Source of the DNA: a bacterium
GTDB lineage: Bacteria; Patescibacteriota; Minisyncoccia; RBG-13-40-8-A
Length of the DNA: 5,808 nucleotides
Assembly (NCBI GenBank): GCA_030692145.1
Contig: JAUYCU010000069.1
Coordinates: 1-5,808, forward strand
Direction of reading: 5' to 3'
The notes beneath the pieces are model-generated. The model made no database searches and was not told the origin of the DNA. It was given only the letters and a program-made list of their open reading frames with translations. Shown here piece by piece: positions 1-4,556 of the stretch. Position 1 is the first letter of the stretch; each line of letters opens with the position of its first letter. The translations under genes were made by a program, and so were the position numbers.

Positions 1-336
1 TACACGTTTACCAAGTTTGACTTGGTCATTGTAAATCTCTATCGCTTTCGGCGTTTCGGCAATAATTAGTTCGGAGCTCTTAACTTTTAGTTTTTTAGCT
101 GGTTCGTCGTCTACAGCCATTGCTCCGTTTTGTCCTACACCGATTATGATAATTTCCGGATTATTGCTTAGCAATTTTTCAACCTCCCAATCGCCAATCT
201 CGTGCGCAGTGTCGAACAGCTCTTTCAGTTTTTTATAATCCCTCTCTTCAATTTTATCACCCACAATCAAAACCTGATGATATTTTTTCTTATCAATAAT
301 TATTTCCCCGAATTGCGTCGAATTTATCTCCGGCAT
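1..336 (-). CDS. Mth938-like (DUF498) domain protein, C-terminus cut by window edge
   Basis: My translation from ATG at 336 gives 112 codons that are still open at base 1. The order of features matches the Mth938/DUF498 (NDUFAF3-like) fold: FGEIIID near residue 9, a short strand VLIVGD near 24, H47-x-x-x-D-W before a helix, PEIIIIGVGQNGAM at about 63-76, then AETPKAIEIYND near 95-106. The IIGxGxxG turn and the late 'T-x-x-A-I-x-x-Y-N' helix are the family hallmarks. Members are usually near 115-125 residues, so only a handful are missing. Mitochondrial relatives assist respiratory complex I assembly, but the bacterial role is not established and I assign none. AGGA lies only 3 bases before the ATG, so the ribosome site is poor. 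Palindrome copy 1 sits about 10 bases upstream of the ATG and may affect its expression. Confidence 0.8.
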   Translation of the reverse strand, partial: MPEINSTQFGEIIIDKKKYHQVLIVGDKIEERDYKKLKELFDTAHEIGDWEVEKLLSNNPEIIIIGVGQNGAMAVDDEPAKKLKVKSSELIIAETPKAIEIYNDQVKLGKRV

Positions 337-345
337 AAGTCCTAA

Positions 346-379
346 AACATTCCAACATTCTCAAGAATATTGGAATGTT
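346..379. repeat. Intergenic palindrome, copy 1
   Basis: Inverted repeat with 16-base arms around a 2-base centre, with one C/A mismatch (C356 against A369; a G-U pair in minus-strand RNA). It lies between the Fic gene and the Mth938-like gene, ending about 10 bases before the latter's ATG. The flank ATTTCTTGAAC (380-390) is shared with copy 4, so those two copies form a longer 44-45 bp repeat differing at one base within the palindrome. Confidence 0.9.
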
Positions 380-392
380 ATTTCTTGAACCA

Positions 393-443
393 CCCCCAGT
401 TAAATTCCACTAAATGAGGACAAATTTAACAAAGCAAGCACGC
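393..443. repeat. 51 bp hairpin repeat, copy A
   Basis: This matches bases 1576-1626 at 46 of 51 positions in the same orientation. It contains GTTAAATT (399-406) and its complement AATTTAAC (423-430), giving an 8 bp stem. The inner CCGC/GCGG stem of copy B is broken here by one change (CCAC/GAGG). The tail GCAAGCACGC is identical in both copies. The form resembles REP-type intergenic elements. It lies 3' of the Fic gene, 13 bases from palindrome copy 1. Confidence 0.85.
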
Positions 444-460
444 TTTTTCGACGTCCCATC

Positions 461-479
461 AGAAAGCATAAATGCTTCT
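461..479. other. Small hairpin downstream of the Fic gene
   Basis: AGAAGCAT pairs with ATGCTTTCT (one bulged base) around a 2-3 base loop, 31 bases past the Fic stop codon. On the minus strand it is followed by GATGGGA, not by a U run, so it is not a canonical intrinsic terminator. It could still stabilise the 3' end of the transcript. Confidence 0.4.
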
Positions 480-509
480 AACGAGATAAATATATTTTTC
501 TCTTTGAAA

Positions 510-1397
510 TTATCTTTTATCATTATCAATGCCGATTTTCCAAACATTCTTTTCTAAAAACGCCTCAATGGTTTGCCTAACAGCTTTATTAATAAGATTT
601 GAATGTGAAATCTTATTATTTTTAGCATAATCAGCAAGAGTGATAATTTTTTTTCCTTCTAAATGTGCCAATCGTTTATGATAACTATTGGTAAGCGCTT
701 TTCCCACTATTTCTTCCATAATAGTGGTCATGCCTTTTTCATCAAACTCCTTAAACGCATCATAATATTTTTTTCTATCAATAAATTTTATATTTATTGG
801 AACAAATCCCTCTCGTATAAGTAAGTAGTTATTGATTACCCTACCAATACGACCATTGCCATCAACAAATGGATGTATGTATTCAAAGGTAAGATGCAAA
901 CGCGCAATGCGTTTAATAATATTTTCATGACTTGTGGCATTATATTCTGCCAACATTTTCTCAAGACGGCCTATCACTTCTTTTGGATTAGGAGCAATGT
1001 GATTTCCAACGCGAACATACTCATCGTCTTTTCTGAATCTTCCCGCAACATCATCACGAATATTCGCAATCAACATTTTATGAAGCAATAAAATTACCTC
1101 TAAATTAAGTTCCTGCTCTTTGGCTTTTTTATCTATGTATGATACAACTCGAGCTAAATTTTTTGTTTCAAAAATCTCTCGTTCGGTAATATATCTATCT
1201 AAATCAATTTGAAGAAGTATCTTTTCGGTTTCTTCAAGAGTAAGCGTACTATTTTCAATGGCATTAGAATTATATACCTGTTCAGCCACCCCTGTTTCAG
1301 CAATAATCTTAATAAGCGCATCCTTGCCCATGGACGCTTTATAATATCTTTCACGAAGAGAATTTATACTATTAAAAACATTAAGTACTTTTGTCAT
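510..1397 (-). CDS. Fic family AMP-transferase (class II, self-inhibited) with C-terminal HTH
   Basis: 295-residue protein predicted to transfer AMP from ATP to Ser/Thr/Tyr hydroxyls of a protein target. The complete active-site motif HPFVDGNGRIGR lies at residues 175-186, with the catalytic His at 175 and both Arg residues present. The inhibitory helix motif [S/T]xxxE[G/N] appears as S44-N-A-I-E48-N49 in the N-terminal part, which defines class II Fic proteins held off by their own N-terminus. FRKDDEYVRV (121-130) is the usual target-docking flap region. Residues about 251-290 (LADYAKNNKISHSNLINKAV through VWKIG) look like an excisionase/MerR-type helix-turn-helix, so the protein may bind DNA, possibly its own operator. 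A strong promoter overlaps a palindrome just upstream, and the ATG falls 9 bases after the -10 box, so the message should be almost leaderless. The target protein is unknown. All key residues are present, so it looks functional. Confidence 0.95.
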   Translation of the reverse strand: MTKVLNVFNSINSLRERYYKASMGKDALIKIIAETGVAEQVYNSNAIENSTLTLEETEKILLQIDLDRYITEREIFETKNLARVVSYIDKKAKEQELNLEVILLLHKMLIANIRDDVAGRFRKDDEYVRVGNHIAPNPKEVIGRLEKMLAEYNATSHENIIKRIARLHLTFEYIHPFVDGNGRIGRVINNYLLIREGFVPINIKFIDRKKYYDAFKEFDEKGMTTIMEEIVGKALTNSYHKRLAHLEGKKIITLADYAKNNKISHSNLINKAVRQTIEAFLEKNVWKIGIDNDKR

Positions 1398-1405
1398 ATA
1401 TTCTT

Positions 1406-1433
1406 ATTATATTCCTTTTCACGATTTTGTCAA
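1406..1433 (-). promoter_or_regulatory. Sigma70-type promoter of the Fic gene
   Basis: On the minus strand TTGACA (1433-1428) and TATAAT (1411-1406) are both perfect consensus, separated by 16 bases. The Fic ATG begins 8 bases after the -10 box, so transcription should start at or within a few bases of the start codon. There is no room for a ribosome binding site, which implies leaderless translation. The -35 box lies mostly in the loop of the 1416-1447 palindrome. Confidence 0.75.
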
Positions 1434-1447
1434 CATAATCGTGAAAA
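1416..1447. promoter_or_regulatory. Probable operator overlapping the Fic promoter
   Basis: Perfect inverted repeat: TTTTCACGATT (1416-1426) and AATCGTGAAAA (1437-1447), 10-base spacer. One arm fills the -35/-10 spacer and the -35 box lies in the centre, so a bound protein would block RNA polymerase. The candidate ligand is the HTH tail of the Fic protein itself (inference). Confidence 0.65.
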
Positions 1448-1467
1448 AGGGTTTAAATTACCATTTA

Positions 1468-1494
1468 TTCACGTTTTTGACCATAATCGACTTA
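1468..1494. promoter_or_regulatory. Second, degenerate operator-like copy upstream of the Fic promoter
   Basis: TTCACG, then TTTTG, then CATAATCG reappear here in the same order as in the 1416-1447 operator, with a 2-base shortening and a lost right arm (CGACTTA instead of CGTGAA). The centre-to-centre distance is about 50 bp, near five helical turns, which would put both sites on one face of the DNA. No promoter boxes accompany it. Confidence 0.45.
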
Positions 1495-1530
1495 TATTAA
1501 CTTTTTCTGTTTGAGGCTAAACCCTTTATT

Positions 1531-1566
1531 TTTATGGATTCGACAAGCTCACCATAAATTTTTTTT
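1531..1566 (+). terminator. Hairpin plus T8 run, terminator-like on the plus strand
   Basis: TTTATGG (1531-1537) pairs with CCATAAA (1552-1558) around a 14-base loop, followed by eight T residues (1559-1566). On the plus strand this has intrinsic terminator form, though the stem is weak and no plus-strand gene precedes it. On the minus strand the core reads GGTGAGCTTGTCGAATCC, a sequence I recall as a recurrent interspersed motif in many environmental bacterial genomes. It may therefore be a repeat rather than a terminator. Confidence 0.35.
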
Positions 1567-1575
1567 CTTAAATCT

Positions 1576-1626
1576 CCCCCGGTTAAATTCCGCTGAATGC
1601 GGACAAATTTAACAAGGCAAGCACGC
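1576..1626. repeat. 51 bp hairpin repeat, copy B
   Basis: Better preserved partner of copy A (393-443). GTTAAATT/AATTTAAC outer arms and a perfect CCGC/GCGG inner stem surround the loop TGAAT, with ACA bulged. Copy-to-copy spacing is 1183 bp and the Fic gene with its promoter lies wholly between them. Confidence 0.85.
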
Positions 1627-1631
1627 ATTTT

Positions 1632-1724
1632 CTACATAAATTTTCTTCCACCAGAATTTTCCCTGCCAAAAACCGAATATGGCTCCGGCACCCCCACTCC
1701 AGCAACATTCCCACATTTCCACAT
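1632..1724 (-). CDS. Possible 30-residue mini-ORF in the methyltransferase-Fic gap
   Basis: The frame opens with ATG inside palindrome copy 2 (1724-1722) and ends at TAG (1634-1632). It encodes a short Gly-rich peptide containing VPEPYSVFGRENSGGRKFM. No ribosome site or promoter is visible. The residues look like a mobile intergenic repeat that happens to be open, or the remnant of one. I do not assign a function, and length alone gives little support. It is listed because the surrounding 350-base gap otherwise holds only repeats and the Fic promoter. Confidence 0.2.
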   Translation of the reverse strand: MWKCGNVAGVGVPEPYSVFGRENSGGRKFM

Positions 1725-1752
1725 TCCGATATTCTTGAGAATATTGGAATGT
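1721..1752. repeat. Intergenic palindrome, copy 2 (inverted centre)
   Basis: ACATTCC...GGAATGT with 15-base arms and one G/T mismatch (G1728 against T1745). The centre reads CTTGAG instead of CTCAAG, so this copy is in the opposite orientation to the other three. Its last base is the third base of the methyltransferase stop codon TAA (1754-1752). Extra ACATTCC-like words continue to its left (1705-1720). Confidence 0.85.
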
Positions 1753-2387
1753 TATTTTTCCGTTAACGAATGAGTTTTCCTCTTCCTGATTATCAAGACC
1801 TCCTCAGTCCAGCTGTCGGACTTATTTACCGACACTCTGGTCTGTATCGGCTTAAGCTCGTAACCAACCAATTCCTGTAAAGATATTTTGTTCATGATTT
1901 CAAGCCACTTCTTTCTCAATTCAATAATCCCCTCGAGGCCGCTTTCCGGAGCAGCATTACGGATTGGAAAAATTCTCATCTCTCCATCGTCTTTTAATGA
2001 CTTGAGGCTCGATAAAATTGTTTTTTGCGGATCTCTTTTATCCCCTATTTCAAACGATGGGTCTATGGCGCCGACAGAAATAACGTAATCCAAATCATTA
2101 ATCGGAAATTCTGCTTCAAAATCGCCTTGTAAAATATTTTTCTTATATTTTTCATCAACATTGTCGGTTTTTATCGCCGAATCCATGCCGTAAATTTCCT
2201 GGGTTATTCCCCGGTTAATGCATTCCTTAATAAACTCACCCCCTTCTCCGCAACCCAAATCCAGGATTTTTTTGTCTTTTAATTGCTCTATGCCCAAATC
2301 CAAACCAACCAAGTATCGTTGGAATGTCTCCTCCTTGGCTTTTTCTTCTTCTGATTTTATTTCAAATTCCGGTGATTCAATGGACAT
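1752..2387 (-). CDS. Class I SAM-dependent methyltransferase
   Basis: 211 residues. Motif I, ILDLGCGEGG (41-50), is the glycine-rich SAM-binding loop. IYGMDSA (65-71) ends strand 2 with acidic Asp69, expected to hold the ribose. LQGDFEAEFP (86-95) and LDYVISVGAID (99-109) fill the motif III-IV region. SSLKSLKDDGEMRIFPI (126-142) is the typical post-IV helix and strand. The first 30 residues are charged (KSEEEKAKEE) and probably helical. The substrate cannot be read from the sequence: there is no NPPY motif for DNA or RNA N-methylation and no obvious partner gene. It follows the ArsR-like gene by 49 bases with palindrome copy 3 spanning the junction, and its own stop codon touches palindrome copy 2. 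No clear Shine-Dalgarno sequence precedes the ATG; the upstream bases are AT-rich. Confidence 0.85.
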   Translation of the reverse strand: MSIESPEFEIKSEEEKAKEETFQRYLVGLDLGIEQLKDKKILDLGCGEGGEFIKECINRGITQEIYGMDSAIKTDNVDEKYKKNILQGDFEAEFPINDLDYVISVGAIDPSFEIGDKRDPQKTILSSLKSLKDDGEMRIFPIRNAAPESGLEGIIELRKKWLEIMNKISLQELVGYELKPIQTRVSVNKSDSWTEEVLIIRKRKTHSLTEK

Positions 2388-2418
2388 AAAATTATCTAAT
2401 TTTACTCAACACTCCAAC

Positions 2419-2458
2419 AAAAACATTCCAATATTCTCAAGAATATTGGAATGTTTTT
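2419..2458. repeat. Intergenic palindrome, copy 3 (40 bp, perfect arms)
   Basis: The most complete copy: 19-base perfect arms from AAAAACATT (2419) to AATGTTTTT (2458) around a CA centre. The stop codon of the ArsR-like gene (TGA, 2439-2437) sits at the centre of the palindrome, and the last residues FQYS are encoded by its left arm. On either strand the stem is followed by T4-5, so it could act as a weak bidirectional terminator, though the stem is GC-poor. Confidence 0.9.
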
Positions 2459-2730
2459 ATGAAATTAACCAATTTTTGACCATAAGGCGAAAGAGAATGC
2501 AGCACTGCCCTTCCCTTATATTTCTTATTTAAAAGTCCGGCTCCAACTAATCGACGCGTATGCTCAGAAATGGTCTTAAAATTACAATTCAGTCTATCGG
2601 CGATGTTCTCCAACGTGAGTCCGTCATGACTCCTAACCAACAATAAAATATCAATCCTTCTGTGATTGGCTATGCCCTTAAAATGTCTTTCTAGTTGTTT
2701 ACTTGTTTTTATTCTTCTTTCCATGCCCAT
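2437..2730 (-). CDS. ArsR-like winged helix-turn-helix transcriptional regulator
   Basis: 97 residues, essentially one winged-helix domain. LERHFKGIANHRRIDILLLV (13-32) is the first helix pair, with the ArsR-typical 'ALANxxRxxIL' form. LTLENIADRLNCNFKTISEHTRRLVGAGLL (38-67) is the helix-turn-helix with its recognition helix. KKYKGRAVLHSLS (68-80) is the wing, followed by a C-terminal helix. No Cys pair or His cluster typical of metal-sensing members is visible, so the signal is unknown. The first ATG is at 2730, but the -10 box abuts it, so transcription would begin near the second ATG (2724, Met3), which may be the real start of a leaderless message. The C-terminal four codons are contributed by palindrome copy 3. 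It probably represses its own promoter through palindrome copy 4 (inference). Confidence 0.85.
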   Translation of the reverse strand: MGMERRIKTSKQLERHFKGIANHRRIDILLLVRSHDGLTLENIADRLNCNFKTISEHTRRLVGAGLLNKKYKGRAVLHSLSPYGQKLVNFIKTFQYS

Positions 2731-2759
2731 ATTTTATCACGACATTCCAATATTCTCAA
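2731..2759 (-). promoter_or_regulatory. Candidate promoter of the ArsR-like gene, -35 inside palindrome copy 4
   Basis: TTGAGA (2759-2754), then exactly 17 bases, then TAAAAT (2736-2731) on the minus strand. The -35 box is the palindrome centre and one arm forms most of the spacer. The -10 box directly abuts the first ATG and lies 6 bases before the second, which predicts a leaderless transcript beginning at 2724. No ribosome site is present, which agrees. Confidence 0.5.
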
Positions 2760-2773
2760 GAATATTGGAATGT
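2742..2773. repeat. Intergenic palindrome, copy 4
   Basis: Perfect 15-base arms ACATTCCAATATTCT and its complement around CA. It fills the gap between the hydrolase stop codon (2791-2789) and the ArsR-like start (2730). With its right flank ATTTCTTGAAC (to 2785) it matches copy 1 and that copy's flank except for one base. On the minus strand it is not followed by a T run, so it is unlikely to be an intrinsic terminator for the operon that ends here. Confidence 0.9.
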
Positions 2774-2788
2774 TATTTCTTGAACAAA

Positions 2789-3358
2789 TCACATTTTTAA
2801 TAATTCCTCCAACACGATAAGTAATTCTTTAATTTCGGCATCATCGTCAAAATGGCCCTTATTGTGTTCAATAATTGTTTTTGCGCTTAGGTGCTTTTCG
2901 AACAATTCTTTATTCTCTAGGTCAACATACGGATCGTTGTCGGAAAAAATAGCAGTAATTTTATTCGTGTGTGTTTTTATTTTTTCAAAGTCTATTTTTG
3001 TCTCCAACCACGGCCTGGAAAGCTCTTTTTCTTCCTCGGTTTCCAACCCCCTTAGATTAAAAAATCCCGCAACGCAGATAATTCCTCCGATTTTCACTTC
3101 CTGGGGAAGTTGCTCAACGTAACGTAATATTGTCTGGCAGCCGATGCTGTGGCCGACAAAATAGGTACTTTCATTAGGCTCGCCGACTTCTTTCTGCAAA
3201 TACCCAATCCACGCTTTTATTTCCGGAGCTTCGGGGTTCGGCATTGACGGAGTTATAACCGAAAACCCCCTGGATTCAAGCTCGACTTTCAACCAGGGAA
3301 ACCAACAATTTTCCGGCGACCCCTCCCACCCATGAATTAGAAAAACCCGCTTGGTCAT
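2789..3358 (-). CDS. RBBP9/YdeN-type alpha/beta serine hydrolase
   Basis: 189 residues, the usual size for this compact hydrolase family. It opens with VFLIHGWEGSPENCWFPWLK (5-24), whose HGWxGS and WxPWL pattern is characteristic. The nucleophile elbow is GHSIG with Ser71. The acid is in FSDNDPYVD (138-146), Asp140 or Asp142. The His is H169 in NKGHF. VITPSMPNPEAPEIKAW (34-50) is the conserved substrate-pocket segment. Members hydrolyse small esters; physiological substrates are largely unknown. It is cytoplasmic, with no signal peptide. It starts 4 bases after the stop of the 46-residue mini-protein, and its purine-rich ribosome site (AGAGAGG, 11 bases upstream) lies in that gene's last codons, so translational coupling is likely. 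It is the last gene of the 5804-2789 operon. Confidence 0.92.
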   Translation of the reverse strand: MTKRVFLIHGWEGSPENCWFPWLKVELESRGFSVITPSMPNPEAPEIKAWIGYLQKEVGEPNESTYFVGHSIGCQTILRYVEQLPQEVKIGGIICVAGFFNLRGLETEEEKELSRPWLETKIDFEKIKTHTNKITAIFSDNDPYVDLENKELFEKHLSAKTIIEHNKGHFDDDAEIKELLIVLEELLKM

Positions 3359-3362
3359 GTTT

Positions 3363-3503
3363 TTATTTACCTCTCTTCCCGCTCACATTTCTGTGTTCCA
3401 ACCTTGCCGAGAATTCCCGAGAAGGAAAAATTTTGTTGAAAATTTTAGTCTGTTTTTTATCGCCCGTTTTCTGATACGGGGCTTTTGTAGGATATTTTTT
3501 CAT
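3363..3503 (-). CDS. Basic 46-residue mini-protein, paralogue 1
   Basis: ATG at 3503 opens MKKYPTKAPYQKTGDKKQTK and the frame closes at TAA (3365-3363). The product is strongly basic (Lys and Arg throughout), with no Cys, no membrane segment and no recognised domain. The same frame, aligned codon for codon, recurs at 4557-4700. Over the first 39 codons 7 changed codons are silent and only 5 change a residue, and the start and stop codons are kept, which supports real translation. It lies 17 bases after the RhuM/Fic stop and 4 bases before the hydrolase start. No good ribosome site is visible, so it may depend on coupling from the preceding gene. The function is unknown. Basic charge and size allow nucleic-acid or ribosome binding, or a partner peptide for the neighbouring enzyme, but nothing decides. 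It lies on the opposite strand to longer plus-strand frames that I regard as chance. Confidence 0.65.
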   Translation of the reverse strand: MKKYPTKAPYQKTGDKKQTKIFNKIFPSREFSARLEHRNVSGKRGK

Positions 3504-3520
3504 AGTTTTGAATTAAAAAA

Positions 3521-4531
3521 TTATTTTAATAAATTAATGATTATTTTTATCATTACATCTTTTTCTTTGGGGTCGCTAACGGCAATTAATAACGCCAAAG
3601 CAACCAAGGCGTTGTCATTAATCTTCTTTTCTCCGCTCTCACGATAAAGATAATTATTCTTGTTTAAAAAGTAGACAAAAAGAAACGAAGCGATTCTTTT
3701 GTTCCCGTCGACAAATGGATGATCTTTTATGGTTAAATATAAAACATGTGCGGCCTTTTCTTCTATGGTTTTGTATAACTCTTTTTTGCCGAATGTTTGG
3801 TAAAGATTTTTAACGATATTCTCGAATTTACCGCCCACCTCCCGCCCAAACAAATCTCCGGCTTCGCCCCTTAAAACAACACCTTCTTTTACTTTTTTAA
3901 TAACATCTAAAACGTGGTTATAGTTCAATGCAAAAACTGCTTTTCCGCCCCTGGGAATAGTTAATTTGTCGTGGTCGTATCTCCATAATAATTCCAGCGA
4001 TCTGGAGTAACCCGTTAAAAGATTTAAAATTTCCTGCGCCTGCCCCTGAAGCAATTGGGCTTTTGATTTTTCGCCCAAAAATGAAATTGTATTTTGCAGT
4101 TCTTTAAATTTATCGGATTGTTGAAGTAATCTTTTTTCGTTTAAAGTGTAGCCACTCAAAAGGTGTTTTTTCAGCGTTTTTGTGGCCCAAATTCGAAACT
4201 GTGTTGCGCGCTTGGAATTAACGCGATAACCAATCGATAAAATCATATCAAGATTATAAAAATCAATTTCGCGTTCAATTCTGCGCTTGCCCTCAAATTG
4301 AACTATTCGGAATTTCCGAATAGTTGAATTTTTATTAAGCTCACCTTCTTTATAAACATTTTTTATATGTTCATTTATTGCAGGAGTGCCTTTGTCGAAC
4401 AAAACACCGATCTGTTTTTGTGAAAGCCAAATGGTTTCTTCTTTTAACTTTACCTCCAATTCAGGCCCCTTTGAGGTCTTATAGATGATTATTTCACCTT
4501 TATTTGAACTTGATTTTTTATTGTTTTCCAT
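3521..4531 (-). CDS. RhuM-family protein with C-terminal Fic/Doc domain
   Basis: 336 residues in two parts. Residues about 12-134 match the RhuM virulence-protein module: IWLSQKQIGVLFDKGTPAIN (34-53, HTH-like), NVYKEGELNKNSTIRKF (58-74), IDFYNLDMILSIGYRVNSKR (89-108), then FRIWATKTLKKHLLSGY. A linker with helical stretches (about 135-185) leads to a Fic/Doc domain with HPFVDGNKRIAS at 271-282. Lys in 'GNKR' and no second Arg make it Doc-like. Known Doc phosphorylates EF-Tu, whereas typical Fic enzymes transfer AMP, so the reaction here is uncertain. I find no self-inhibitory [S/T]xxxE[G/N] motif, so regulation is presumably by another protein or through DNA binding. No Phd-like antitoxin is adjacent; the 47-codon mini-gene precedes it by 25 bases. 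The gene is bracketed by the two mini-gene repeats and contains a 37 bp internal palindrome. RhuM was first noted in a Salmonella pathogenicity island; its function is unsettled. Confidence 0.93.
   Translation of the reverse strand: MENNKKSSSNKGEIIIYKTSKGPELEVKLKEETIWLSQKQIGVLFDKGTPAINEHIKNVYKEGELNKNSTIRKFRIVQFEGKRRIEREIDFYNLDMILSIGYRVNSKRATQFRIWATKTLKKHLLSGYTLNEKRLLQQSDKFKELQNTISFLGEKSKAQLLQGQAQEILNLLTGYSRSLELLWRYDHDKLTIPRGGKAVFALNYNHVLDVIKKVKEGVVLRGEAGDLFGREVGGKFENIVKNLYQTFGKKELYKTIEEKAAHVLYLTIKDHPFVDGNKRIASFLFVYFLNKNNYLYRESGEKKINDNALVALALLIAVSDPKEKDVMIKIIINLLK
4295..4331. repeat. 37 bp palindrome inside the RhuM/Fic coding region
   Basis: AACTATTCGGAA and its exact complement flank a single central T (12 bp arms, 4301-4325). 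After one G/G mismatch the pairing continues five more bases on each side (AAATT/AATTT). On the minus strand it encodes about residues 68-79, NSTIRKFRIVQF. The mRNA would form a long, stable hairpin about 210 bases into the gene. Confidence 0.85.
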
Positions 4532-4556
4532 AAGTCTTGGTTCTTCTTCTGTGTTT

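Noticed and set aside
1209..1514. Plus-strand open frame of about 100 codons across the Fic start
   Set aside because: It is antisense to a clear Fic gene and its operator. Its composition (Phe, Ile, Tyr, His rich) is that of a shadow frame.
1447..1526. 9 bp inverted repeat AAGGGTTTA (1447-1455) / TAAACCCTT (1518-1526)
   Set aside because: It is short and AT-rich with a 62-base gap, and no target duplication or transposase is nearby. Chance is likely.
2437..2439. TGA recoded as Gly (Gracilibacteria/SR1 code)
   Set aside because: The domains of the two genes ending in TGA (2437, 2789) are complete at that point, and no in-frame TGA occurs within any accepted gene.
346..2773. CRISPR array
   Set aside because: The palindromes are hundreds of bases apart with genes between them, and there are no regular spacers or cas genes.
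2742..2773. Intrinsic terminator of the hydrolase operon
   Set aside because: On the minus strand the stem is followed by CGTGATAAAAT rather than a T run, and the stem is GC-poor. A promoter or operator role fits better.
3351..3647. Plus-strand open frames over the mini-genes (3351-3647 and 4485-4712)
   Set aside because: They share the segment FQPCREFPRRKN only because the underlying repeat is duplicated. Silent-site changes follow the minus-strand frame, and both are antisense to RhuM/Fic or hydrolase ends.
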